From Anaerolineaceae bacterium UBA5224 (GTDB taxonomy: Bacteria > Chloroflexota > Anaerolineae > Anaerolineales > Anaerolineaceae): DNA of 31,208 nt. The position numbers and the translations under genes are program-made. Location of the stretch: NCBI GenBank assembly GCA_002409365.1, contig DHUW01000097.1:29070-60277 (forward strand), read 5' to 3'. How positions within the stretch are numbered: the first letter of the stretch is position 1; each line of letters opens with the position of its first letter. The notes under the pieces were generated by a model. It saw only the letters and a program-made list of their open reading frames with translations. It made no database searches and had not been told where the DNA came from. Of the stretch, positions 24,195 to 31,208 are shown piece after piece.

Positions 24195-26048
24195 ATGGTT
24201 CAAATTATGAACGTTTCAGAAATTCGTCCTCTCATCACGGACGAATTTGTAGTAGGTCCGTTCAGACCGCGCACCGAATCTATTCAACGCGCCTATGATT
24301 GGGGCGAGAAAGTCCATGCCGGGCAGAAACGCCTCTCTGGTGAACCCTATTTCGAAACTCATTGCGTCTGGATTGCCGGGTTCATTGACAACCTGGTAAA
24401 AAAGGAATCCTGGACAATTGCAGCCTTGCTTCACGACACTGTGGAAGATCAGGGCGAAACTTTAGAAGAAATCCGGGCACTTTTCCCCGGAGAACTGGGC
24501 GAGGAAGTCGCCCATATCATTGATGGCCTGACCAAAATAAGTAACCCACGTGACGGCTCCAGCCGTGAGATGGAGACTTTACGGAAGATCGCCATGTTCC
24601 GCGATCCCGCAGTTTTTGTCATCAAACTGGCAGATAAAAGCCACAACCTGATGACCCTCCAATATCAGCCACCCGCCAAGCAATGGGCAAAAGCCAATGA
24701 AGCCATTCGGGCTTACGGAAAACTGGCTGGTATTCTCAATTGCTATCGCTGGCGGCGCTGGATCGAAGATATGGCGTTTCCGTATGCTGAAGCAGATTCC
24801 TTCCCGATGGTAAAAGCCAAAATCGACGCCGACCCACGCCTGAACATCAACTTCATCCGCTATTACCTTGCCGAGCTAGGAAATATCATGAACACTGAAG
24901 GTATCGACGGATCGGTGAGATTCACTGTGAATGGCTACTGGCAATCCTGGGATAAGCTGCAGAGAATGGCGCGCAGCAACCGCACTTCGCTGGACGATTT
25001 CTCGGCAGTCAATGACATTGTCAGCTTCCGCATGGTGGTGAAGAGTCAGGATGAGATGGATTGTTACCGCCTCCTGGCAAGGGTCAACAAATATTTCCAT
25101 AACAATCTGGATCAGGACCGCTTTGATGACTATATCGCCGCCCCTCAAAATGGCTACCAGGCGCTGCAAGTGACCGCCTATCTTCCCGGCACTGGCGCAG
25201 TTGAAACTGCCATTGCCACCGAGGAAATGGAGGGCGAAAATACCTGGGGTGTTATTTACGCGATCAATAACAACAAAGATATCAGCCAATATCGACCCGT
25301 GCAGATCTTCACCAGTTTTGGCGGCACGCGCTTCCTGGAAGAAGGAAGCACGGTTTTGGATGGCGTTGCAGCGATCCAGGATTTTTATCTTGATAAGATG
25401 AACAAAGTGCTGGTGAACGGAGAAGAGCGTCATATTTATGATCCACTGAATCCCGGAGATGTTCTTGAAGTCGTAAGTAGCGGACCGCACAAAAGACCGG
25501 AACCAGATTGGCTGAATCACGCCAACCCAACCACGGCACGCTTGCTTCGCAATGTTTTGGCGAGGGTCAACCTGAAACAAGCCAGCGAAAAAGGGCGCAA
25601 GAAGCTCCATCCAATCCTGGTCAAGCAAGGTATCCTGGATCTCAATGATGTTGCCATGCTGGAGCCTAATCGACTGGAATCGATGCTGGGTTTGTTAGCT
25701 TGTGCGAACCTGGATGACCTCTATTCGGCGGTCGGTGGCGGATCGATCTTTGTCGATGAGGTTGAAAACGCGATGGACCTGACAGGCATCAAGAGTTCAA
25801 CTCTGCGCTGGACCTCCCTCCAGATTCACGGAAGCAACACGTCCAATCGTCCAGGAGGATTAGCTTATTTTGCCGGGTTGATCTCAGAAGCTGGCGGTAA
25901 CATTCTCCGTACGGTCAATACGACATCAAAAACCGGTGATTTTGAAGTACGCATGGTCTTGAATGGCTTGGAGCCAGAACAAAAAGACTACATGAAAAAG
26001 CTCTTCTCTGAGAGTCGCTTTCCTCTGATGGAAATTGAAATCGCCTGA
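24195..26048 (+). CDS. RelA/SpoT-like protein: intact HD hydrolase motifs, degenerate synthetase domain
   Basis: 617 residues with the long RSH architecture. The HD domain keeps all key motifs for (p)ppGpp hydrolysis: HAGQKRLSGEPYFETHC (41-57), LLHDTVEDQG (79-88, HDxxED) and KLADKSHNLMTL (144-155). The synthetase-like domain (about 225-350) retains DDYIAAPQNGYQAL (311-324) but lacks the usual HT after NGYQSL (here QV, 325-326), and the EVQIRT motif is ETAIAT (337-342), with Gln and Arg lost; the segment around NGYWQSWDKLQRM (246-258) differs from the usual KxxxSxxxK. A TGS domain (about 365-430) and a C-terminal ACT domain (about 535-617) follow. It probably hydrolyses alarmone or acts as a regulator, with synthesis made elsewhere; this is inference. 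GAGAGG lies eight bases before ATG. Confidence 0.88.
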   Translation: MVQIMNVSEIRPLITDEFVVGPFRPRTESIQRAYDWGEKVHAGQKRLSGEPYFETHCVWIAGFIDNLVKKESWTIAALLHDTVEDQGETLEEIRALFPGELGEEVAHIIDGLTKISNPRDGSSREMETLRKIAMFRDPAVFVIKLADKSHNLMTLQYQPPAKQWAKANEAIRAYGKLAGILNCYRWRRWIEDMAFPYAEADSFPMVKAKIDADPRLNINFIRYYLAELGNIMNTEGIDGSVRFTVNGYWQSWDKLQRMARSNRTSLDDFSAVNDIVSFRMVVKSQDEMDCYRLLARVNKYFHNNLDQDRFDDYIAAPQNGYQALQVTAYLPGTGAVETAIATEEMEGENTWGVIYAINNNKDISQYRPVQIFTSFGGTRFLEEGSTVLDGVAAIQDFYLDKMNKVLVNGEERHIYDPLNPGDVLEVVSSGPHKRPEPDWLNHANPTTARLLRNVLARVNLKQASEKGRKKLHPILVKQGILDLNDVAMLEPNRLESMLGLLACANLDDLYSAVGGGSIFVDEVENAMDLTGIKSSTLRWTSLQIHGSNTSNRPGGLAYFAGLISEAGGNILRTVNTTSKTGDFEVRMVLNGLEPEQKDYMKKLFSESRFPLMEIEIA

Positions 26049-26127
26049 ATCCAGATCCAAAATTCAAAACTGAACACGTGTTAGAATAATCACGATGCAT
26101 TTAGATAGCAAATTCTAACAATCAAGG

Positions 26128-27783
26128 ATGCTTTCTTCGCCTATGTCTAATTCAATAAGCAGTTTACCTAAGAAGATCAGAAACCTGATCCTCTTATCTA
26201 TCCTCTTGTTAACTTTTTTTGCGCGACCAGTCAGTGCGGCTCAATTTCAACCTCAGGGGGTGGGGCCTGGAGCAGAAACACCAACTCCGGATTTGAGCAA
26301 TGCACGTGTCCAGGTTCTCTATTTCTATTCGAATACCTGTAGCCACTGCCTGAAAGTCATCGAAGAAATCGTCAAACCCCTCCAAAATGAGTACCCTGGT
26401 CTGGTCGATTTCAGACTGCTTGAACTGGGCGACCGTGTAAATTATGAATCTTTGATGCAAGTCGAAAACCAATTGGAAACCTCGGGAAGTCGTGACCTCC
26501 CGGTCGTTGTGGTTGGTGAACGGGTTCTGATTGGTGAAGAAGAAAACACCACAAACCTACGCAACCTGGTTGTAGCAGGACTTGAAGGTGAGCCGATTCC
26601 CCTGCCTGACCTCCAGGGGGTTGATTATGGAAAACTTACTACATCCACTCCTCAACCGGTTGAACTGCCTGCTGAAGCCTGCAGTATTGAGAACCCTGAA
26701 AATTGCACCAGTGACACGCCCATTTACCTTGCTTATTTCTATCAGACCGGTTGTAAGGAATGTGCCCGGGCAGAAACAGATCTGAATTATTTGATGGATA
26801 AATATCCGCAAATCATTGTCGAGGAATTTAACATTTATGATCAAGCAGGCTTGGGCACCTGGATGTCCGAACGGGTTGGCCGGGCTGAAGATATGCACAC
26901 ACCGGCAATTTTCATAGGTGATCAAGCCTGGATAAGCGAAGATGAAATCCGTGTACAAAGTATCGAACCCGTAATTGAAGGACTCCTGGAAACTGGTTCT
27001 CCCCGGTTTTGGGGTGAGTACAACCCGGATCAGGGAAGCAAAACTTTGATGGAACGCTTCGAAAAACTGGGTTGGCTGGCTGTGGTTTTGGCTGGCCTGG
27101 TAGACGGATTGAACCCTTGTGCCTTTGCCACCATCATCTTTTTTGTGTCCTATCTGACACTCAGCGGACACAAAGGTAAGGAAATTTTACTTACCGGTGC
27201 CAGTTTCACACTGGGTGTCTTCCTGGCTTACCTGGCTGTCGGGCTTGGCTTCTATAAAGTGCTGGACGTGATCAAAGAGTATGTGAGTGTCCTGAGTAAA
27301 ATTGTCTATGCGCTGACCGCCGTGTTCTGCCTGGTTTTGGTTTACATGAGCATTCGCGATTACTTCAAGGCACGTGAGGGCAGACTTGAAGACATGGCAA
27401 TGAATCTGCCCGAGCCGCTGCGCAAGCGCATCAATTCCACTGTACGTGAAGGGCGTAAATCGAGCAGTTATTACCTCAGCGCATTTGTTGTTGGTTTGGT
27501 GGTTTCGCTATTGGAATTAGCCTGTACTGGTCAGATCTACCTGCCGGTGATCATTTCCATGAGCACCTTGCCCGAATTACGCAGCAAAGCAGTTTTCTAC
27601 CTTGTGGTTTATAACCTGATGTTCATTGTGCCGCTGATCATCGTATTTGTGCTCGCGTTTTATGGCACAACCTCGAAGCAATTCACCGCCTTCCTGAAGA
27701 AACACGCCGCTGCTGTGAAGATTGGCATGGCGATCGTTTTCTTATCTCTGGCGATTTGGCTGATCAGCTCACTGCTGTCGTAG
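26128..27783 (+). CDS. double thioredoxin-like / CcdA-DsbD-type membrane protein
   Basis: 551 residues. Cleavable signal (core about 17-36, cleavage near VSA-AQ), so the N-terminal part lies outside. First thioredoxin-like domain (about 60-155) has CSHC (71-74) and cis-Pro in DLPVVVVG; a Cys pair CSIENPENC (185, 193) follows; a second thioredoxin-like domain (about 197-290) has CKEC (209-212) and cis-Pro in HTPAIFIG. The C-terminal half (about 315-551) has about six helices of the CcdA/DsbD type with Cys331 (GLNPCAFA) and Cys466 (ELACTGQ), the pair that carries electrons across the membrane. It should move reducing power from cytoplasmic thioredoxin to extracellular thiols. Start: ATG 26128 lacks a proper site, ATG 26143 has AAGGA upstream at long spacing; either fits. 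Confidence 0.88.
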   Translation: MLSSPMSNSISSLPKKIRNLILLSILLLTFFARPVSAAQFQPQGVGPGAETPTPDLSNARVQVLYFYSNTCSHCLKVIEEIVKPLQNEYPGLVDFRLLELGDRVNYESLMQVENQLETSGSRDLPVVVVGERVLIGEEENTTNLRNLVVAGLEGEPIPLPDLQGVDYGKLTTSTPQPVELPAEACSIENPENCTSDTPIYLAYFYQTGCKECARAETDLNYLMDKYPQIIVEEFNIYDQAGLGTWMSERVGRAEDMHTPAIFIGDQAWISEDEIRVQSIEPVIEGLLETGSPRFWGEYNPDQGSKTLMERFEKLGWLAVVLAGLVDGLNPCAFATIIFFVSYLTLSGHKGKEILLTGASFTLGVFLAYLAVGLGFYKVLDVIKEYVSVLSKIVYALTAVFCLVLVYMSIRDYFKAREGRLEDMAMNLPEPLRKRINSTVREGRKSSSYYLSAFVVGLVVSLLELACTGQIYLPVIISMSTLPELRSKAVFYLVVYNLMFIVPLIIVFVLAFYGTTSKQFTAFLKKHAAAVKIGMAIVFLSLAIWLISSLLS

Positions 27784-27810
27784 TCTAACTCACCCACTTT
27801 AGCTATTCAT

Positions 27811-27846
27811 AAGAACCCACTTCGATCAAGAGGGTTCTTTATTTTA
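27811..27846 (+). terminator. rho-independent terminator of the thioredoxin/CcdA gene
   Basis: AAGAACCC (27811-27818) pairs with GGGTTCTT (27832-27839) around a 13-base loop and is followed by TATTTT. It lies 28 bases after the stop. Confidence 0.75.
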
Positions 27847-27860
27847 AGCAAAGTACGTAC

Positions 27861-27997
27861 ACCTCACCCCCATTCGCAATGTTTATGTTCATTATTCCTA
27901 TCTGAAGGGCTCTAGGGGAGTGAGGTTTCCTTGCGGTAATTCTAGTTTTTCCTTCATAACCCTCCCCTGGAGAGGGTCCGCGAAGCGAGGGTGAGGT
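27861..27997. repeat. MITE-like palindromic element with imperfect terminal inverted repeats
   Basis: The ends ACCTCACCCCCATTCGC (27861-27877) and GCGAAGCGAGGGTGAGGT (27980-27997) are near-perfect inverted repeats; inside, AGGGGAG and CTCCCCT form a second nested pair. 137 bases, no coding capacity, no obvious target-site duplication. It sits between convergent genes. The right end resembles a CCTCACCC-CGCTTCGC motif that I recall as repetitive in many bacterial genomes, but copy number cannot be judged here. Confidence 0.55.
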
Positions 27998-28027
27998 AAA
28001 CAGAAATTTACACTATGAGTTCATTCA

Positions 28028-28690
28028 TCACTTGCGGCGAAATTTATGGACAACCTTCGCAACGGTTGAATGCAATCGGACCATCTTGCTTGATAATTCT
28101 CCCGAAAAAGTAGCGGTTTTGACTGCCTGGCGCAATTCATCTGCCGTATTGAAGTCAGGCAGCTGCAAGACTGCCCGCCCGATCTCCGGAATGCTGTGCG
28201 CATCGGAGCCAACCATCCACGCCAGGTCATGCTCATTGGCAAAGACACCGGCATTTTCATTGAATTTTTGGTCAAAGCAGCGAGCGTTGAAAGCCTCCAC
28301 TCCATCCAAAAAAGGCACCAGCTTTTCCAATGTGTCCTCTTTCCAATCTGAACCCCTCCAGGGGTCAAAGGGATGGGCAACATTGATAAATGCGCCTTGA
28401 TCTCGTAACCTTTTAACGACCTCCAGCGGCGGAAGGTTGTCAGGAATCTCCTCGGTCATGAAATATCCTAATATTTCGCCCTCGCTGGTCAGAATCTCTT
28501 CGCTCACCACCACCAGGTCTGGTGCCATTTGGTGTGCTTTGAAAGCGCCAGCCATTCGTCCGTGATCGGTGATCGCAATTTTGCCAATGCCCTTGTTTCG
28601 GCAGGTCTGGATGATCTGCTCGAGCTTTACCAGGCTATCGGGGGAATAGTTGGAGTGGCAGTGAAATTCTGCCAGGATCATTTCAATCAT
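28028..28690 (-). CDS. PHP-domain metal-dependent phosphoesterase
   Basis: 220 residues with all four PHP motifs: EFHCHSNYSPDS (about 8-19, HxH), ITDHG (about 40-44), VVVSEEILTSEGE with the Glu ligand, VNVAHPFD-type motif INVAHPFDP (about 101-109) and GSDAHSIPEIG (about 161-171). These residues bind a trinuclear metal centre. Family members hydrolyse phosphate esters such as histidinol phosphate or 3',5'-nucleotide bisphosphates; the short TrpH/YciV-like form without insert fits, but the substrate cannot be fixed. The ATG overlaps the stop of alr by four bases, so the two are co-expressed; a second in-frame ATG three codons downstream is possible. Confidence 0.9.
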   Translation of the reverse strand: MIEMILAEFHCHSNYSPDSLVKLEQIIQTCRNKGIGKIAITDHGRMAGAFKAHQMAPDLVVVSEEILTSEGEILGYFMTEEIPDNLPPLEVVKRLRDQGAFINVAHPFDPWRGSDWKEDTLEKLVPFLDGVEAFNARCFDQKFNENAGVFANEHDLAWMVGSDAHSIPEIGRAVLQLPDFNTADELRQAVKTATFSGELSSKMVRLHSTVAKVVHKFRRK

Positions 28691-29796
28691 TCGCCATAAA
28701 TTCTGGGTAAACGTTCTGCCAGTCCGCAGACGACTTCATAGTTGATGGTGCCCCAACGTTGCGCGACTTCATCAACACTGATGAATTCTGACCCCTGCTT
28801 ACCGATCAGCACAACCTCGTCTCCAATTTTTGCATCGGGTACGTCGTCCAATTGCAGCATGCATTGATCCATGCAAACCCTACCCACAATATTGACGCGT
28901 TTACCGCCCACCAGCACTTGCTGATTATCCACTCTTCTGAAGCCATCACCATAGCCAATCGGAATCACACCAATGCGTTCTTCTTTTCTGGTGACATAGG
29001 TGGAGCCGTAGCTGATCCCCTGCCCGGCTGGGAAATTGCGTACTGAGATGAGCCTGGCTTTCCAGGTCAGGGTGGGTTTGTATTGCGGCGGAAGCGGCTG
29101 CGCACTATCCGGCGCCATACCCATGATCAAGTCACCAGGGCGCACGAGGTCATAATACGATGCCGGGAAGTTGAGGATGGCAGCCGAGTTAGCGGCATGC
29201 ACAATTTCCGGTTTCAGCCCCTGGCTATCCAGTTCGTTGAGAAGGGTGTTGAAGATGCGAATTTGATTCGGAGTGGAATCAGAATTTGGTTCGTCAGCCC
29301 TGGCAAAATGAGTGAAAATGCCTTCGACCTGGATGGGTGAGTTCTTTAGTGCCCGTAAAAACGGAGTGACAACTTCCACTGGCATACCCAGACGCCCCAT
29401 TCCGGTCTCGACCTTGACGTGAGCGCGCAAGTTTCCGCCATGAATACGGACGTATTCGAGGTAGGTTTGTGCCAGTTCGGCATTAAAAAGCGCAACGGTA
29501 ATGTTGTGTTCTATCGCTTCGGGTATCTTGGAAGCAGGCGTAAAACCCAGCACTAAAATTCGTGTGGAGATACCTGCCCGGCGTAGTGCCAGGGCTTCCT
29601 CGATACGGGCGACACCGCACCAGGTAGCTCCGCCAGCCACACATGCCTGGGCTATCGGGCGCATGCCGTGACCGTAGCCGTTTGCTTTGATCACAGCCAT
29701 GACATCCGTACCAGTCATTTTGATCACTTCAGCAACATTTTGCTTCAGTGCGTTCAAGTCAATTTCAAGCCAGGTTGAGTAAGTATTAATATCCAC
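28687..29796 (-). CDS. alr: alanine racemase
   Basis: PLP-dependent enzyme that makes D-alanine for peptidoglycan. The PLP lysine is in DVMAVIKANGYGHG, the catalytic tyrosine in QGISYGSTYVTRKEE, and the PLP-phosphate and substrate regions include HVKVETGMGRLGM, FTHFARADEP, HAANSAAIL and GRVCMDQCMLQLDD. From GTG 29796 it has 369 residues, the usual length. A frame from GTG 29814 is also open, but a TGA-TATACT extended -10 (29805-29813) overlaps that codon, and the transcript would begin about two bases before 29796; neither start has a ribosome binding site, so leaderless translation from 29796 is my preferred reading. It heads a two-gene unit with the PHP protein. Confidence 0.95.
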   Translation of the reverse strand: MDINTYSTWLEIDLNALKQNVAEVIKMTGTDVMAVIKANGYGHGMRPIAQACVAGGATWCGVARIEEALALRRAGISTRILVLGFTPASKIPEAIEHNITVALFNAELAQTYLEYVRIHGGNLRAHVKVETGMGRLGMPVEVVTPFLRALKNSPIQVEGIFTHFARADEPNSDSTPNQIRIFNTLLNELDSQGLKPEIVHAANSAAILNFPASYYDLVRPGDLIMGMAPDSAQPLPPQYKPTLTWKARLISVRNFPAGQGISYGSTYVTRKEERIGVIPIGYGDGFRRVDNQQVLVGGKRVNIVGRVCMDQCMLQLDDVPDAKIGDEVVLIGKQGSEFISVDEVAQRWGTINYEVVCGLAERLPRIYGE

Positions 29797-29804
29797 GATG
29801 GTCA

Positions 29805-29813
29805 AGTATATCA
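29805..29813 (-). promoter_or_regulatory. extended -10 promoter of alr
   Basis: Minus strand TGA-TATACT; the -35 at 17 bases is poor (TGATTT). The predicted start near 29798 is only about two bases before GTG 29796. Confidence 0.45.
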
Positions 29814-29838
29814 CTTACAGAAGGTTGAAATCATAAAT

Positions 29839-29868
29839 AAAAATTGACCGGCTGTAAATTACAGCCGG
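29839..29868 (-). terminator. rho-independent terminator of the secreted repeat protein gene
   Basis: A perfect 10-bp palindrome arm pair (29848-29857 with 29859-29868; CCGGCTGTAA and TTACAGCCGG). On the minus strand it is followed by TCAATTTTTATTT, so it serves the gene ending at 29970; it lies about 100 bases downstream. Confidence 0.65.
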
Positions 29869-29969
29869 CCTTATTCACTGGTCTATTCAATGGTCTTGTT
29901 TATTGATTTATCTTGTAGGCGATCCTCTCTCGTTATCCTAAAGGGAAGGGAACCAAATGCATTTATAAT

Positions 29970-30713
29970 CTAAAACCCTCCAGGACCACGGCGCTCACTT
30001 CTGCCGCCAAAACCTCGCTCACCACCCATTCCATAGCCGTCCATGGAATGCATTTCGTGCATACCAAAACCAAAACTGGCAGGCATAGCATCTAATTGTG
30101 CAAGCAGCAGATCAGCCTGAGCCTGGGTAAGCGATCCGGCTTTTACTTCAGCGTTGAGCGCTTCAGTCAGAGCCGTTTTGTAATTGTCTGCAAAAGTATC
30201 GGATGCTTGCAGGGCTGCATAAGCTGCTTGCAGGTCAGCTTCTTCCTGGGTGATCGTTCCATCAGCCACCATTTCATCGAGTATTGCCAGTTGAACAGCC
30301 TGGTATGCCGAAGCGAGATCGCTTTCGCTGATACCCAAAGCTTCAGCCAGGTAGGTATTTTGATCAAACTCTTTCCTTTGGTCTTGGTCAAGGTAACGGA
30401 AAAGGGCTCTGAAACTCATGCCCTCAGTCATAAGGGTTTTTGCTTGTGAATCGGTGATATAACCGGCTTCCAGGGCAGCATCAACAGCTGAATTGAGAGC
30501 TTCGTTTTGGGCGTTGTTCAGTTCTTCAACCGTGACGTCAAGGGCAGCAGCCAGATCATCATCTGAAATGCCAGATCTGCCCAGCATCATTTCCTGTGCA
30601 AAGGGGGGATTTTCTGTGGAGGCAGAAACATCTTTTGTCAAATGACCGGTCAGCAGTACACCGCCGATCAAAAAGACCATTATTGATAGTGAAATTACTT
30701 TTTTCTTGTTCAT
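29970..30713 (-). CDS. secreted or anchored alpha-helical repeat protein with Gly/Met/His-rich tail
   Basis: 247 residues. N-terminal signal peptide or anchor (MNKKKVISLSIMVFLIGGVLL, about 1-27). The mature part has three related helical units of about 50-55 residues, each with a segment like DLAAALDVTVEELNNAQ, YLAEALGISESDLASAYQ, and with AGYITDSQAKTL, DGTITQEEADLQ, AGSLTQAQADLL, an alternation known from DUF2680/YckD-like secreted proteins. The last 40 residues are rich in Gly, Met, His and Arg (FGFGMHEMHSMDGYGMGGE). Acidic and without Cys. Function unknown; metal or surface binding by the tail is possible. AGAAGG ribosome site lies 8 bases before the ATG. It is transcribed alone. Confidence 0.82.
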   Translation of the reverse strand: MNKKKVISLSIMVFLIGGVLLTGHLTKDVSASTENPPFAQEMMLGRSGISDDDLAAALDVTVEELNNAQNEALNSAVDAALEAGYITDSQAKTLMTEGMSFRALFRYLDQDQRKEFDQNTYLAEALGISESDLASAYQAVQLAILDEMVADGTITQEEADLQAAYAALQASDTFADNYKTALTEALNAEVKAGSLTQAQADLLLAQLDAMPASFGFGMHEMHSMDGYGMGGERGFGGRSERRGPGGF

Positions 30714-30856
30714 AGTACCTTCTTTCTAATCCATCATAGGATTGCTTTTAGTGTAGAGGATTTTTTTGGTCAAAGGTTTATAAGTTGTATATTTTTTTGT
30801 GCATTAATTCGAAAAAAGAAGATGCCAGCGATTTCGATACGAAGTCGCCAAATCAC

Positions 30857-30884
30857 TTGACATCGGCATCATTTGTCATAAAAT
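30857..30884 (+). promoter_or_regulatory. sigma-70-type promoter of a short transcription unit
   Basis: Consensus TTGACA (30857-30862), 16-base spacer, TAAAAT (30879-30884). Start predicted at 30891-30892. Confidence 0.7.
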
Positions 30885-30891
30885 AACTTCC

Positions 30892-30984
30892 ATGAACAGC
30901 GATTTCGATCTGACTTATTGTGTTTTGAAGAGTGCCAACACTGGCGTTCTTTTTGACATAGGCCGGATTGCGTCTGTTCGCTGA
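30892..30984 (+). CDS. possible leaderless 30-aa ORF, or small RNA or leader peptide
   Basis: ATG at 30892 falls on the predicted first base of the transcript, followed by 30 codons and TGA at 30982-30984. The peptide has DFDLTYCV near its start and ends GRIASVR; no signal, helix or family is recognised. The unit ends at the terminator 31011-31041, giving an RNA of about 150 bases. It could equally be a non-coding RNA, or a leader controlling the acetyltransferase downstream by attenuation. Confidence 0.3.
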   Translation: MNSDFDLTYCVLKSANTGVLFDIGRIASVR

Positions 30985-31010
30985 TTACAAGCACTAACTC
31001 AAATCAACAG

Positions 31011-31041
31011 AACCACGGGCAATCCAAACCCGTGGTTTTTT
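31011..31041 (+). terminator. rho-independent terminator or attenuator upstream of the acetyltransferase
   Basis: AACCACGGG (31011-31019) pairs perfectly with CCCGTGGTT (31029-31037) around a 9-base loop, followed by T residues to 31041. It lies 30 bases before the acetyltransferase start. Confidence 0.88.
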
Positions 31042-31070
31042 ATTCACTTTCAACAAAAATAAGAAAGAGC

Positions 31071-31208
31071 ATGGCAATGAATACATCAGAAATTTATCTC
31101 CTCGAGAATGCCCCCCAAATTGAAGGGTTGATTTTCCGCCATTTTGAAGGCGAAAGCGACTACCCGAAAATGCTGGCGATCTACGATAAGCTGCATGCAG
31201 TCGGGCAA
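31071..31208 (+). CDS. GNAT-family N-acetyltransferase (partial, N-terminus only)
   Basis: 46 codons are present up to the window edge. The segment IEGLIFRHFEGESDYPKMLAIYDK resembles the start of Chloroflexota GNAT proteins (FRHFRGESDYP-type), where it precedes the first acetyl-CoA-binding region, which is outside the window. An ATG at 31077 is equally possible; AAGAAAGAG lies upstream of both. The gene follows a terminator, so its expression may depend on read-through. Substrate unknown. Confidence 0.5.
   Translation, partial: MAMNTSEIYLLENAPQIEGLIFRHFEGESDYPKMLAIYDKLHAVGQ

Larger units (their letters stand above)
30714..31070. other. intergenic region with a short promoter-to-terminator unit
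   Basis: 357 bases between divergent genes. The left part is AT-rich and must contain the promoter of the minus-strand secreted protein (a TTGACC on the minus strand near 30770 has no good -10 partner). The right part has a plus-strand promoter (30857-30884), a 30-codon frame (30892-30984) and a terminator (31011-31041), listed separately. Confidence 0.6.

Noticed and set aside
24876..25628. 250-codon minus-strand frame within the RelA/SpoT-like gene
   Set aside because: Shadow of the real gene on the opposite strand, with no supporting start signals.

Overview
The window looks like chromosomal DNA of a Gram-positive-like or monoderm anaerobe of the Chloroflexota, most likely the class Anaerolineae. 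This is inferred from gene content and protein style: a secreted protein ending in an LPLI-x-K tail, a divergent RelA/SpoT-like protein, a GNAT-type acetyltransferase, short intergenic palindromic repeats, and house-keeping enzymes with moderate GC. No rRNA, tRNA, CRISPR array, transposase or phage gene was found.

Layout. 1-741 is a partial PfkB sugar kinase (minus). 1257-1877 is a promoter-equipped secreted protein. 2052-4818 holds glnS and class II fructose-bisphosphate aldolase (both minus, each with its own promoter). 4907-8528 is a minus-strand cluster: MFS transporter, family 2 glycosyltransferase, family 4 glycosyltransferase. A 260-base divergent region carrying palindromes and a good promoter separates it from 8792-13218 (plus): a heterodimeric ABC exporter pair with one degenerate ATP site, followed by an MNIO/DUF692-like TIM-barrel protein. 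13219-13785 is a long intergenic region and possible leader for a two-gene operon: a soluble PRC-barrel/MgtE_N/CBS protein and an NRAMP-family transporter with altered metal-site motifs, together suggestive of a magnesium uptake system. 

16369-19988 (minus) is a complete cobalamin-type uptake operon, btuF-btuC-btuD, with promoter, cobalamin riboswitch and intrinsic terminator directly before btuF. 20050-22427 (plus) couples a papain-like cysteine peptidase to a homodimer-type ABC exporter. Then come a SAM methyltransferase and a YigZ-family protein (minus), a DUF1294 membrane protein, a RelA/SpoT-like protein with intact hydrolase motifs but degraded synthetase motifs, and a double-thioredoxin/CcdA fusion (plus). 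28028-29796 (minus) is alr plus a PHP-domain phosphoesterase; 29970-30713 (minus) is a secreted repeat protein. The right end has a short promoter-to-terminator unit containing a 30-codon ORF, just before a partial GNAT acetyltransferase.

The most notable points are the split MgtE-regulator/NRAMP system, the MNIO-like gene next to an asymmetric ABC exporter, the peptidase-ABC exporter pair, the hydrolase-only-looking RSH protein, the small unit at 30857-31041, and two kinds of intergenic palindromic repeat. All functional calls rest on motif reading; no database search was run.
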